Part shown: positions 32,997-42,297 of the stretch, piece after piece | Numbering within the stretch: the stretch's first letter is position 1 | How the letters are laid out: every line of letters begins with the position of its first letter | Source of the DNA: Methanofollis ethanolicus | GTDB taxonomy: Archaea; Halobacteriota; Methanomicrobia; Methanomicrobiales; Methanofollaceae | Length of the DNA stretch: 64,000 nucleotides | Direction: 5' to 3' | Assembly (NCBI RefSeq): GCF_001571385.1 | Contig: NZ_BCNW01000001.1 | Location: 2,641,589 to 2,705,588 of the forward strand | Program-made: the position numbers and the translations under genes | Notes under the pieces: generated by a model | The model's input: the letters and a program-made list of their open reading frames with translations, nothing else | Databases searched by the model: none | Told to the model about the DNA's origin: nothing

Positions 32997-33965
32997 TTAT
33001 GCCACCGGGTCTTCCACTTCAGACTGGTTCACGCCCATCTTCTCCCAGTTGCCTGCGGCCGGATAGAAGAGGGGTTCGCCGTACGTGTCCACGCCGAAGG
33101 TCTCGATCATCTTCTGTGTCTCGGGGGTGATCAGGTAGTTGATCCAGTCCTTGGAGATGGTGGCGTTCACGCCGGGGTGCTTCTCCGGGTTGATCCGCAT
33201 CGCGGAGTAGACGTTGAGGAGGATATCGCCCTCTTCGACAAGGGGCACGAGGCTGATCTTGTCCTTGCTCGCAAGGTAGGTGCCGATGTCGGAGAGCGTA
33301 TAGGCCTGCTTCTCGTCGGCCATCACCAGGGTCGCACCCATGCCGGTGCCGGCCTCGATGTACCACTCGCCCGACTTCTGGATGTCGGTCGAGTAGTTGA
33401 AGCCTGCGGCCTTCCAGATCGCCTTCTCCTTGGAGTGCGTGCCAGAGTCGTCTCCGCGGGAGACGAACTTCACCGTCGCCGGGTCGGCAAGGCCCTTCTC
33501 ACGAATCGTGGTGAAGGCCTGCTCGGGGGTCATGTTCTTCACGCCTGCCGGATCCGATGCAGGGCCGACGATGACGAAGAAGTTGTAGGCGAAGACGCGG
33601 CGGTCGATGCCGTGGCCTGCAGCAAGGAACGCGTCTTCGCGGGCGCGGTCATGGACCATCATCACGTCTACGTCGCCGTTCTCCCCGTAGCCGAGGGCCT
33701 TGCCGGTGCCGGCCGAGATGATGTCGACCTTTGCATTGTACTTCTTCTCGAAATCAGTTTTCAGGGCGTCGAGGAGTCCGGTGTCATAGAGACTTGTCGT
33801 CGTGGCGATGAGGAGAGTCTGCGTCTCTGCAGGAGCCGCCGTCGTTTCCGCCGCGGTCGGCGTTGCTGTCGGCGTTGGGGTCACGTCCCCGGTGCCGGTA
33901 CAGCCGCATGCAAATGCAGCAACGATCATGACTGCTGCAAAAAGCATAAAGATGCTCTTTTTCAT
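32997..33965 (-). CDS. tupA: Tungstate-binding lipoprotein
   Basis: About 322 aa. It starts at ATG 33965 with a lipoprotein signal (hydrophobic core, then FACGC) and a Thr/Pro linker. TupA markers follow: LLIATTTSLYDTGLLD, DIISAGTGKALGYGENGDVD, VMMVHDRAREDAF, and FVSRGDDSGTHSKE, whose residues bind the oxyanion. TATATAAT about 27 bases upstream suggests a nearly leaderless transcript. A longer frame from 33992 runs into the promoter and is rejected. Tup proteins are highly selective for tungstate over molybdate. Confidence 0.92.
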   Translation of the reverse strand: MKKSIFMLFAAVMIVAAFACGCTGTGDVTPTPTATPTAAETTAAPAETQTLLIATTTSLYDTGLLDALKTDFEKKYNAKVDIISAGTGKALGYGENGDVDVMMVHDRAREDAFLAAGHGIDRRVFAYNFFVIVGPASDPAGVKNMTPEQAFTTIREKGLADPATVKFVSRGDDSGTHSKEKAIWKAAGFNYSTDIQKSGEWYIEAGTGMGATLVMADEKQAYTLSDIGTYLASKDKISLVPLVEEGDILLNVYSAMRINPEKHPGVNATISKDWINYLITPETQKMIETFGVDTYGEPLFYPAAGNWEKMGVNQSEVEDPVA

Positions 33966-34131
33966 GGTAATTTTACTATCAGGACTCACCATATTATATA
34001 CGTTGCCATATTCGAGGACGGGAACTGAGATCTGTTTAACTGCTCCCGGAGAGGGGCGATTCCGGGAAATACGAAGGTTTTATCATATAAGGGGCTCTAC
34101 TGAGAGCATCCTGATCCCACAGAGGAGAAAC

Positions 34132-34404
34132 ATGGAAAAGATCAGCAAAAATGCAGAAAAGGTCCTGTATGCCCTTGCCGGGAGCAAAATGCGCCAGTAT
34201 TCCGGCAAAGAGATCTCCCAGATGACCGGCCTTGCACCGGCCGAGGTGAGCATGGCGGTGCGGGAACTCCAGAGAGAAGGCGTGATCGACGTCCATCTCC
34301 GCGCATCGTCAGACCCCTATACGTTCACCTCGATCGCCATCACCCCGAAGGGAAGAGTGGCTGTCCAGGAGAGGAATCCAAAGACCCCGAGCTGCGACAC
34401 CTGA
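34132..34404 (+). CDS. Small winged-helix regulator divergent from tupA
   Basis: 90 aa, a stand-alone winged helix (SGKEISQMTGLAPAEVSMAVRELQREGVIDVH then a wing and ITPKGRVAV). The ATG at 34132 has GGAG at 34124-34127. It is transcribed away from tupCBA over a 166-bp shared region with TATA boxes on both strands, a typical place for a regulator of the neighbouring transporter. Binding specificity is unknown. Confidence 0.7.
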   Translation: MEKISKNAEKVLYALAGSKMRQYSGKEISQMTGLAPAEVSMAVRELQREGVIDVHLRASSDPYTFTSIAITPKGRVAVQERNPKTPSCDT

Positions 34405-34416
34405 AAACCCTCTTTT

Positions 34417-34926
34417 TTAGTCCTTTACCATGACGACCGCACCATAGACGTACGGTTCCCCGATCTGCAGGTTCTTCTGTTCCGACTCGCGGGGCAGTTC
34501 TGCCTGCACACGGACCGGGGCATCATAGACGGAGAAGAAGACGGTCTTGTACGGGATGCCTGCCTTTCGTACCTCGTCTGCCGACGAAGGGACAAAGCCG
34601 GGTTTTTCCGCGGCGTTATAGGCGAAGAATGTGACAAGGACGTCGACGCCGTCCCGTGCGATCGCCGCGCCCACCGGGTCTGTGGCGAGTTTGAGAGTGA
34701 CGCCGGAGCCATCGCTCCGCTCCACGGCAGAAAGATCGATCGTCATTTCAGAGAGGCGGGGGTCGACGACGAGCACCGGGCTTTCCACCACGGGGAGGGT
34801 CGGCGTCGGTGTCACGACCGTCGTTGGCACCGGGGTCTGCCTGTCGACCGGCGCGGTCGCACACCCGGACGTGAGGGAGACGGCAAGACAGCAGAGGGCA
34901 AGGAGAACGGATAACGTTGTGTTCAT
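34417..34926 (-). CDS. Lipoprotein of unknown function
   Basis: 169 aa. A lipoprotein signal with lipobox-like LTSGCA is followed by a Pro/Thr-rich linker and a beta-rich domain (EMTIDLSAVERSDGSGVTLKL; VRVQAELPRESEQKNLQIGEPY). The ATG at 34926 is preceded at about 28 bases by CTTATATT, pointing to a leaderless transcript. No family recognised. It is convergent with the winged-helix gene and divergent from nifB. Confidence 0.7.
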   Translation of the reverse strand: MNTTLSVLLALCCLAVSLTSGCATAPVDRQTPVPTTVVTPTPTLPVVESPVLVVDPRLSEMTIDLSAVERSDGSGVTLKLATDPVGAAIARDGVDVLVTFFAYNAAEKPGFVPSSADEVRKAGIPYKTVFFSVYDAPVRVQAELPRESEQKNLQIGEPYVYGAVVMVKD

Positions 34927-35010
34927 GGACGAGAATCGGCTGGGGACAATATAAGTGTTCGGCCAGAGGCCACGACCCGAACGGTAATATAGCGAGGTGA
35001 TGACTATACT

Positions 35011-35937
35011 GTGTTGTTTATTATGGTCGACGAAGCATACCGGAAAGCGAAAGTCGGGGATCAGGAGGTGCCCTACGACCCCGAGCAGTTGCGGAAGATC
35101 CAGGAGCACCCCTGCTACTCGGACACCGCCTGCCACACCTTCGGGCGCTGCCACCTGCCGGTCGCACCGCATTGCAATATCCAGTGCAATTATTGCGTGC
35201 GTGATTTCGACTGCGTGAACGAGAGCAGGCCTGGGGTGACTTCCCGCGTGGTAAAACCGGCCGAAACTGTGGACCTGGTCACAAAGGTGGTCACAGAGTT
35301 CCCGTACGTCAAGGTGATCGGGATCGCGGGGCCAGGGGAACCCCTCGCAAACGAGGAGACCTTCGAGACTCTCCGCCTTATCCACGAGGCTTTTCCCCAC
35401 CTGATCATGTGCATCTCCACAAACGGCCTCCTTCTCCCGGAGAAGATCGACGAAATTGCAGAGTATGGCGTCGGCAACGTGACCGTCACCCTCAATGCCG
35501 TCGATCCCGCGATCGGCGAGAAGATCTACTCCTTCGTCAACTACCACGGCACGCACCACACCGGCCGCGAGGCGGCCGAGGTCCTCCTGAAAAACCAGCT
35601 TGAGGGGATCAGGATGGCCGTTGAGAGGAAGATGTTCGTGAAGGTGAACACGGTCTATATCCCGGGCGTCAACGATGAGCACATCGTCGAGATCGCAAAG
35701 AAGGTTGGGGAGATGGGGGCATTCTCCTTCAACCTGATCCCCCTGATCCCGCAGTATAAGTTCGCCGGGATCACCCCGCCGACGCCAGCGGAGAAGAAGG
35801 CGATGCAGGACGCCTGCGCCCCCTATATCAAACAGATGCGCCACTGCGCCCGCTGCCGCTCGGACGCGATCGGGAAACTCGGCAAGGACGTGCAGTCCCG
35901 TATCTACTCGAACTGTTCCTGCGAACAGAAAGAATAA
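35011..35937 (+). CDS. nifB: NifB-like radical SAM protein
   Basis: 308 aa, core-only NifB lacking the C-terminal NifX domain found in many bacteria. NifB builds the NifB-cofactor, the iron-sulfur-carbide precursor of nitrogenase cofactors. Diagnostic motifs are HPCYSDTACHTFGRCHLPVA, CNIQCNYC (radical SAM), DCVNESRPGV, and the C-terminal CARCRSDAIGKLGKD. The GTG at 35011 is supported by GAGGTGAT eight bases upstream; the ATG at 35023 is an alternative. No nifHDK genes are in the window, so it may supply a nitrogenase elsewhere or act without one, as in many methanogens. Confidence 0.9.
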   Translation: MLFIMVDEAYRKAKVGDQEVPYDPEQLRKIQEHPCYSDTACHTFGRCHLPVAPHCNIQCNYCVRDFDCVNESRPGVTSRVVKPAETVDLVTKVVTEFPYVKVIGIAGPGEPLANEETFETLRLIHEAFPHLIMCISTNGLLLPEKIDEIAEYGVGNVTVTLNAVDPAIGEKIYSFVNYHGTHHTGREAAEVLLKNQLEGIRMAVERKMFVKVNTVYIPGVNDEHIVEIAKKVGEMGAFSFNLIPLIPQYKFAGITPPTPAEKKAMQDACAPYIKQMRHCARCRSDAIGKLGKDVQSRIYSNCSCEQKE

Positions 35938-35952
35938 ACCTCCTTTTTTCAG

Positions 35953-36807
35953 ATGAAAGATCTCTGCAGGATCGCTCTGCACGACGACGAACCCTTCGAC
36001 CTCGACGCCACCCTGGGGTGCGGCCAGGCCTTCAGGTGGGAAAAAATGGACGACGGGTGGTGGCACGGCATCGCAGGCAGCCGTGGGGTCCGGATCAGGC
36101 AGGACGGACCTCTGCTCTCCTTCCACGGCGCCGACGAGAGATTTATCAGGCGATACCTTGCCCTCGACCTCGACCTCCCCGGCATTCTCGCCTCGGTCGA
36201 CCGCGACCCCGTGATCCACGCGGCCATCGACCGCTGCCTGGGCCTGCGCCTCCTCCGGCAGGAGCCCTTCGAGACCCTGATTTCATACATCTGCGCCACG
36301 AACGCGAACATTCCGGTGATCAGGAAGAGGGTGCGTCTGCTTGCCGAAAGTTACGGGCGGTCCCTCCCCGGCGGCGGTCATGCCTTTCCGACGGCCGACG
36401 AACTCATCTCGTCGACCGAATGCTCGTTGCGGGAGGGGTGCGTGATGGGCTACCGGGCGCCGTACGTCTGCCGGACCGCGGCGATCTGCGCGGATGACCC
36501 CGCGTGGGCGGAGAGGGCCGCCGAACTCCCATACGTGGAGGCGAGGGAGGAACTCCTCCGCTTCCCGGGCGTCGGCCCGAAGGCGGCGGACTGCATCCTC
36601 CTCTTCGCCTTCCAGAAGTACGAGGCCTTCCCTGTGGACGTGTGGATACGCCGGATCATGCGCCGCTCGTACCTCCCCCACCTCAGGGAGGAGGGGGCGA
36701 TGACCGCAAAGGAGTACAGGGATATCAGGGACTTTGCATGGGGGCACTTCGGCAGGTACGCCGGGTGGGCGCAGGAATACCTTTACTGTGTGCGGGACGG
36801 GGCCTGA
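35953..36807 (+). CDS. 8-oxoguanine DNA glycosylase/AP lyase (Ogg1-like)
   Basis: 284 aa with the Ogg1 layout: an N-terminal antiparallel domain (TLGCGQAFRWEK), then the helix-hairpin-helix GPD segment LLRFPGVGPKAADCILLF with catalytic Lys, and the catalytic Asp in PVDVWIRR. It removes oxidised guanine and nicks the strand in base-excision repair. It starts 15 bp after nifB, so the two may be co-transcribed. The 3' end overlaps the convergent phosphoesterase gene by 25 bases. Confidence 0.9.
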   Translation: MKDLCRIALHDDEPFDLDATLGCGQAFRWEKMDDGWWHGIAGSRGVRIRQDGPLLSFHGADERFIRRYLALDLDLPGILASVDRDPVIHAAIDRCLGLRLLRQEPFETLISYICATNANIPVIRKRVRLLAESYGRSLPGGGHAFPTADELISSTECSLREGCVMGYRAPYVCRTAAICADDPAWAERAAELPYVEAREELLRFPGVGPKAADCILLFAFQKYEAFPVDVWIRRIMRRSYLPHLREEGAMTAKEYRDIRDFAWGHFGRYAGWAQEYLYCVRDGA

Positions 36808-37676
36808 CCCCGTATCACCGTGATCTCGGGCGGGCAGTTGAGGCGGATGTCCATGCCGAGAAGGGGCGTGGTGCCGATGCCGCGACTGACATAGACGGTC
36901 CTTTTTCCCTCCTCGATCAGGCCGGCAGAGGGGTCGTAGCCGAACCATGCCGCAGGTTTTCCGAGGGCGGGAAGGTCGACCTGACCGCCATGGGTATGAC
37001 CGCAGAGGACGAGGTCGACGTCCCAGGCGGCCCGGCACTCGGGTTCGTGGATGAGTACGATGCGATAGTCGGCGTCGGGGAGGGCATCAGGGAACCGCGC
37101 CCTCCCTGCCAGGCCGTCGTCGAGGCCGACGACGAGCACGGTACTGTTCCCGACCTCTTCTGTCGCGTATTCGTTCCTGAGCACCACAACGCCGGCCTCC
37201 TCAAGGCGGGCACAAACCGCGTCGGCAAGGGCGGTGTCGGTCGTGCCGTCGGCAAGAGGGGAGAGGTCGTAGCCTTCGACGCTGAGGTCTGCCTCTTTCA
37301 ACATCTCTCCCCGACCGCGGCTGGAGATACCGTAGTCGTGGTTGCCAAGCACGGCGTACACCGGTGCCCTGATGCCGGCGAGGGGGGAGAGGTCAGGCAC
37401 CCCGTCCCTCCCGTATCCCGCGACAAAGTCTCCGGCGATGAGCACGAGGGAGGGGTGTAGGGAGTTCGTCTCCCTGACAGTCCTCTCGATCAGGTCACGG
37501 TTCCCCTCTGAGATATGGAGGTCCGAGAGGAGGACGATCGTGCCGGGCACCCCTGTCACCGTGAGGGGGGTGACGGTCAGGTCCCCGGCCCCGGCGGCGC
37601 CGCAGGCAAGGCCTCCGGCAAGGAGAAGGAGAAGAGCGAAGAGGACTGCTGCGAGAGGGCGGGCATAGGACACCAT
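36783..37676 (-). CDS. Exported metallophosphoesterase
   Basis: 297 aa. An N-terminal signal or membrane anchor (AAVLFALLLLLAGGLACG) precedes the calcineurin-like phosphoesterase domain with all metal-binding motifs: LLSDLH, GDFVAG, GNHDYG, and CGHTHGGQ. YaeI-like members hydrolyse phospholipid-linked or nucleotide substrates; the substrate here is unknown. It is a paralogue of the gene at 50522. Confidence 0.85.
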   Translation of the reverse strand: MVSYARPLAAVLFALLLLLAGGLACGAAGAGDLTVTPLTVTGVPGTIVLLSDLHISEGNRDLIERTVRETNSLHPSLVLIAGDFVAGYGRDGVPDLSPLAGIRAPVYAVLGNHDYGISSRGRGEMLKEADLSVEGYDLSPLADGTTDTALADAVCARLEEAGVVVLRNEYATEEVGNSTVLVVGLDDGLAGRARFPDALPDADYRIVLIHEPECRAAWDVDLVLCGHTHGGQVDLPALGKPAAWFGYDPSAGLIEEGKRTVYVSRGIGTTPLLGMDIRLNCPPEITVIRGQAPSRTQ

Positions 37677-37722
37677 GCCTCACGCGGTCGCCGGGAAGGG
37701 GGATAACGGTTTCCTGCGCAGT

Positions 37723-38127
37723 TCAGTTATACGGGATCTTTTTGCTCCACCCGGCCTCGTCGAGCAATCTCTTCAGGACGGCCATCCTCTGCGTCTGCTC
37801 CTGGATCCTGCTCTGGTAATAGGTGAGCGTCGCCTGTGCATCGTCGGGCGCGGCGATGAGAAACATCCTGTCCGAACTGGTCACACCGAAGAAGACTCCA
37901 GCATGATCCAGCGGTTCGAGAATTTCCTTCTTCCACTCCTCATGGCTGATCTCATAGCCCTCTGCGAGGAGGTGGGCGAGGATCTCGGCCGTCGGCACCG
38001 CGTGCTCCAGGCCGACTGCGTGGTCGAGGAGGAACCTGACGGTCTCGACCATCAGAGTGCAGTACCTGCTGGAGCAGAGGACACCCTGGTCGAACATGAA
38101 GTTCCTGGCCCGCGTGACAAAAGGCAT
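37723..38127 (-). CDS. Hypothetical soluble protein
   Basis: About 134 aa from ATG 38127, chosen since the longer frame to 38184 adds a low-complexity Pro-rich stretch. Mostly helical, with conserved-looking blocks FMFDQGVLCSSRYCTLMVETV and a C-terminal coiled-coil-like helix (YYQSRIQEQTQRMAVLKRLL). Two to three Cys residues are near the N-terminus. No family recognised. Confidence 0.6.
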   Translation of the reverse strand: MPFVTRARNFMFDQGVLCSSRYCTLMVETVRFLLDHAVGLEHAVPTAEILAHLLAEGYEISHEEWKKEILEPLDHAGVFFGVTSSDRMFLIAAPDDAQATLTYYQSRIQEQTQRMAVLKRLLDEAGWSKKIPYN

Positions 38128-38314
38128 GGGCGGGTCTTCGGCGGCAGGGGTTATAGGTGTTGTGGGGTGGAGGGGACAGAGCAAAAAAATTCAGAGACTC
38201 GCTTCGAGGAGGATTGAATGCCATTCCCTCCCGCACCATATGAGAATCTGTACATCATCCGCCAAAAATAAATCGAGCAATATTATATGTCCTGTCTCTC
38301 CATATACCAGATAA

Positions 38315-38833
38315 ATGCTCTCGCACACCATCCCACTCAGAAGAGAAACACTTGAAGTTCTTTCATCCGAGCAACGGGTGCAGATACTGAAACACCTCGA
38401 CAAAAGACGGATGACAATAACCGAACTGTCAGAGGAGATGGAGTGCGCCAAGTCGACAGTCCATCACCACGTGGAAAAACTCATTGCTTCAGGGTTTGTT
38501 GCAGCGATCGACGAGGGGCATCGCTGGGTCTATCTTGAGTTGACGACTCAGGGGCACATGATATTGCATCCATCTGAGAGGACCAGGATTGTTCTTCTCC
38601 TGACCTCTATCCCGTTCGCATTCCTGGGAGGGATGGTTCTTCTCGGATTCTATCTGACACGGCCAGTCCTGTACACCGGTGATGTACATCCGCTCTGGAA
38701 TATTCCAGACCCCCTCTTTCTGGTAGGGGGCATCGGTCTCCTCGGGGCCGGTACTGTTCTTGCGGCCTATGCTATCCTTCAAAAAAAGGCCCGGGTGAAA
38801 CCCTCACCCTCGGTAACACTCGCCACCGATTAA
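38315..38833 (+). CDS. ArsR-type winged-helix protein with two C-terminal membrane helices
   Basis: 172 aa. The N-terminal half is an ArsR-like winged helix (LSSEQRVQILKHLDKRRM, then ELSEEMECAKSTVHHHVEKL and a wing). The C-terminal half has two membrane helices (IVLLLTSIPFAFLGGMVLLG and LVGGIGLLGAGTVLAAYAIL) joined by a short outside loop. It is therefore a membrane-tethered transcription factor, a form that occurs in archaea. It could relay a membrane signal; targets are unknown. Confidence 0.78.
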   Translation: MLSHTIPLRRETLEVLSSEQRVQILKHLDKRRMTITELSEEMECAKSTVHHHVEKLIASGFVAAIDEGHRWVYLELTTQGHMILHPSERTRIVLLLTSIPFAFLGGMVLLGFYLTRPVLYTGDVHPLWNIPDPLFLVGGIGLLGAGTVLAAYAILQKKARVKPSPSVTLATD

Positions 38834-39074
38834 AATGTGAGAGGCAGGACTGCACCGACCACGATATCCAGAGGGGTTCATTTCCTCTCCGCATCTCTTC
38901 TGATGACCACCACTCTATGAATCCATCTTACGGATCCTAACGATACCACGTTCGAATACGGTCGAACATATTTGATAGATTCTTCCGACATTTCCCTACA
39001 CTACATGGTGAGTACAGAGATGTGCTCATCAATGCCTGCCCATGGGCCTCATGTGGCAGAGGAGGATGTGTTTC

Positions 39075-39772
39075 ATGAAAAAAGCCCTCTTTGTCTTTAT
39101 CGGCATCCTGCTGATCTCGTGGGGTTGTACCGCCCCCGTAACCGCGGTCGATGCTGAGTTGTAAAGAATTATGTATCGATCGATCAGGCGAGAACGAACG
39201 CAAATAGCGTTCTCTCCGATTTTGTCTCACAAGGACCACTCCAGGGAAACGATACATGGGTAGGTGCCATGATCGATGAGTCTCCGATCACGATCTACGA
39301 TCCGAATGGACTGAAGCTCTATTACCTCTTCACGGTAGAGCGAAAAGGCACACCGATAGGCGATGTTGAGGTTCCCGCAAGCAAAGTACTCGGGTCACCT
39401 GTATCTTCGGTCAGTCTCAAGCCCCATACCCGGGACTTCGACCGGGCACAGGAAATCGCAAAGAAATTCGCAGATGAAAACTATCCGGACTACAAGATCA
39501 CATCAATAAAACCTGTCGATTATGCTCCTTCACGCATGGGAGCAATGGCCGAACTCTTCGATCCCGGCAATGAGTCGCATGAGCGGATCATTGTCGACGC
39601 GCATACCTTCGATATCGTTCCTGAAGACATGCCCCCTGAAGCAGAAGGTCGCTATGGAGCGGCGTGCATCGAATCGCTCTATGATTCCCTCTCTGAAGAG
39701 GTTGCAGACGAGCGTATCAGACACTGGAACGAGTGCCAGGAGGCTCTTCAGACTACGCATGTCAGAGCGTGA
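39075..39772 (+). pseudogene. Frameshifted exported protein
   Basis: ATG 39075, with AGAGGAGG upstream, opens a signal peptide (MKKALFVFIGILLISWG) and a possible lipobox Cys, then stops at 39162-39164. The body continues in another frame from about 39158 (VVKNYVSIDQARTNANSVLSDFV) to 39772. Adding one base around 39158 joins the two parts into one protein of about 230 aa. The body looks like a propeptide or peptidase-inhibitor-like alpha/beta domain, tentatively. A recent mutation or a base error is equally possible. Confidence 0.7.
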
Positions 39773-40149
39773 GGGTGTGGCCCGCAGGGCACGGCCCGGG
39801 TCAAATACGCCCGGATCTGCCCCCAAACAGGGGATCCTACCTCCCGTTCAGGGCCATACCAGGGAGATCCGGCGATCCGGGCATACCAGGGTCTGTGGGC
39901 AGAACAGGATGAAATCCGGCAGGACTCAACGCCCTCAGGTCGTCGATATGATTGCAGGTAATGTCTTCCTCTCCCGGCCCCCTCCCTGTGCCGGGGAGGT
40001 GGAGGGAAAGGGGTTGGAAATCGTCCCGATCCAGGATCGGGAGATACCCTCAGTATGAGGATGTACCCTGAAAACCACCGGGGTAACTTTCAAAGAACCG
40101 CCTGAAACGTCGTTTCATGAGCGGTACACCAGAGCCAAAAAAAGAGATA
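39773..40149. other. Gene-free stretch between frameshifted gene and ahcY-like gene
   Basis: No supported coding frame or RNA. The right end, in the reverse orientation, would be the 3' end of the hydrolase transcript. A few GC-rich short inverted repeats occur (for example around CCCCTCCCTGTGCCGGGGAGG) but none has a clear terminator form. I see nothing else. Confidence 0.4.
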
Positions 40150-41376
40150 TTATGTCCCGATATTCCAGGCTGACATGTAGTGCTTCTGCTCGTCGGTGAG
40201 GGCGTCGATCGCGATCCCGAGAGAGGCGAGCTTCCTCTCCGCGACCTCCTCGTCGATGACGTTCGGGACATCGTAGACGCCCGGAGAGAGGTCCTTCCCG
40301 TGCTCCGCCATGTACCGGGCGGAGAGGGCCTGGAGAGCGAAGGAGAGGTCCATGACCTCGATCGGGTGGCCCATGCCCTTCGGCGTCGCCAGGTTCACCA
40401 GGCGGCCCTCGGCAAGGACGTGGATCTTCTTCTCGCCGAAGATGTAGGTGTCGATGCCGTCGCGGCGCTCGATCCTCTCCGCGTGCTCCTCAAGCCACTT
40501 CACATCGATCTCGACATTGAAGTGGCCGGCATTGGAGAGGATCACGCCGTCACGCATCGAGCCAAAGTGGCGCTCCGTGAGGATCGAGGTGTTCCCCGTC
40601 GTCGTAATGAAGATCTCGCCGATCTTTGCCGCCTCGTCCATCGGCATCACGGTGAAGCCGTCCATGTGCGCCTCAAGGGCGCGGCGCGGGTCCACCTCGG
40701 TGACGACCACGCGTGCGCCGAGACCGCGGGCCTTCCGCGCCACACCGCCGCCGCAGAAGCCGTAGCCTGCGACGACCAGGAACTTGCCGGCAAGGAGGCA
40801 GTTTGTGGTCGCCATGATCGCGGAGAGCGAACTCTCGCCTGTGCCATGGACATTGTCGAAGTGGCGCTTCATCGGGGTGTCGTTCACCGCGATCACCGGG
40901 AACTTCAGCGCGCCTTCTGCCGCCATCGAGCGGAGACGGTGGATGCCTGTCGTCGTCTCCTCGCAGCCGCCGATCACGTACTCGATAAGTTCCTGCCGGC
41001 GGGTGTGGAGTTCGAAGATCAGGTCCATGCCGTCGTCGATGGTGATCACCGGGTGCGCGTCGAGGACCTGGTTGATCGCCGCGTAGTACTCCTCGTTCGA
41101 GCACGCCCTCTTCGCATAGCAGTGCACGCCCGGCACCTCGCCGAGGGCCGCGGCCACGTCGTCCTGGGTAGAGAGGGGGTTGCAGCCGGTGATGTACACC
41201 TCGGCCCCGCCTGCCGCCAGGGTCTCGACAAGGACGGCGGTCTTTGCCTCCACGTGGAGGGCCATCCCGATGGTCACGCCCGCGAGGGGCTTCGTCTCCT
41301 CGAATTCCTTTCTGATGCTGCCGAGCACCGGCATGTACTGCCGTGCCCAGTCCATCTTCTGCTGACCGGTCTTCAT
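40150..41376 (-). CDS. ahcY: S-adenosylhomocysteine hydrolase family enzyme (S-inosylhomocysteine hydrolase in methanogens)
   Basis: 408 aa, archaeal length. Hydrolyses the by-product of SAM-dependent methylation to homocysteine plus a nucleoside. Visible: GMALHVEAKTAVLVETL, the substrate region GGCEETTTGI, the NAD-binding motif VAGYGFCGGGVA and the closing GMGHPIEVMDLSF. ATG 41376 has GGTGAGG upstream. In methanogens the studied homologue (from Methanocaldococcus jannaschii) prefers S-inosylhomocysteine; whether that holds here is inference. The same frame stays open far upstream but is not coding there. Confidence 0.9.
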   Translation of the reverse strand: MKTGQQKMDWARQYMPVLGSIRKEFEETKPLAGVTIGMALHVEAKTAVLVETLAAGGAEVYITGCNPLSTQDDVAAALGEVPGVHCYAKRACSNEEYYAAINQVLDAHPVITIDDGMDLIFELHTRRQELIEYVIGGCEETTTGIHRLRSMAAEGALKFPVIAVNDTPMKRHFDNVHGTGESSLSAIMATTNCLLAGKFLVVAGYGFCGGGVARKARGLGARVVVTEVDPRRALEAHMDGFTVMPMDEAAKIGEIFITTTGNTSILTERHFGSMRDGVILSNAGHFNVEIDVKWLEEHAERIERRDGIDTYIFGEKKIHVLAEGRLVNLATPKGMGHPIEVMDLSFALQALSARYMAEHGKDLSPGVYDVPNVIDEEVAERKLASLGIAIDALTDEQKHYMSAWNIGT

Positions 41377-41490
41377 AGCCTCACCTGACGTCTTCCCATA
41401 TAGGTGGACGCGCATCCACTTGAAAGGTGACGGTCCGGCCTGACGGCCCCCTCCCAAATGCTGATTATCCCCGCGGTCAGAGAAGTTCGC

Positions 41491-42297
41491 ATGGCACTCA
41501 CCAAACGGATCATCCCCTGCCTCGACATCAAGAACGGCAGAGTGGTGAAGGGGACGCACTTCGAGGGACTCCGCGACGCGGGCGACCCGGTCGAACTTGC
41601 GGCGCGCTACAATGAGCAGGGAGCGGACGAGGTGGTCTTCCTGGATATCACGGCCTCGAAGGAGGGAAGGGGCACGATCATCCCGGTCATCGAGCGTGCT
41701 GCCGACGAACTCTTCCTCCCCCTCACCGTCGGGGGCGGGATCAGGACACTCGACGACATCACCCGGATCCTCAGGGCCGGCGCGGACAAGGTCTCCATCA
41801 ACACGAGCGCAGTGGACGATCCCACCCTGATCACCAGGGCCGCGGAGCGCTTCGGAACCCAGTGCGTCGTCGTCGCCATCGACGTGCGGGCCAACCCGAC
41901 GATGCGGGAAGGGGTGACCCCCATCTCCCTCCCGGACGGCCGGACCGTGTGGTACGAGGTGATGACGATGGGCGGGTCGCACCCGACAGGCATCGACGCG
42001 GTCAGGTGGGCAAAAGAGGTCGAGGAACGCGGCGCCGGCGAGGTCCTGCTCACGAGCATGGAGACGGACGGCACGAAAAACGGGTTTGATATCCCGGTCA
42101 CCCGCGCCGTCTCCGGGAGCGTGGGCATCCCGGTCATCGCCAGCGGCGGTGTCGGGACGCTGGAGCACTTCAGAGAGGGGTTCGCCCTCGGCAAGGCGGA
42201 CGCCTGTCTTGCGGCAAGCGTCTTCCACTACGGGGAGATGACCGTCAGCCAGGTCAAGGAGTACCTGGCCGGACAGGGTATCCCGGTACGGCTCTGA
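41491..42297 (+). CDS. hisF: Imidazole glycerol phosphate synthase, cyclase subunit
   Basis: 268 aa TIM barrel. With HisH it converts PRFAR and ammonia to imidazole glycerol phosphate and AICAR in histidine synthesis. The start ATG 41491 gives the canonical [21 protein letters not shown] opening. The catalytic Asp of CLD and the second Asp in VVVAIDVR are present, as are the phosphate-binding GGGIRTL and [10 protein letters not shown]. The 3' end overlaps the convergent pheT by 44 bases. No other his gene is nearby. Confidence 0.95.
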   Translation: MALTKRIIPCLDIKNGRVVKGTHFEGLRDAGDPVELAARYNEQGADEVVFLDITASKEGRGTIIPVIERAADELFLPLTVGGGIRTLDDITRILRAGADKVSINTSAVDDPTLITRAAERFGTQCVVVAIDVRANPTMREGVTPISLPDGRTVWYEVMTMGGSHPTGIDAVRWAKEVEERGAGEVLLTSMETDGTKNGFDIPVTRAVSGSVGIPVIASGGVGTLEHFREGFALGKADACLAASVFHYGEMTVSQVKEYLAGQGIPVRL

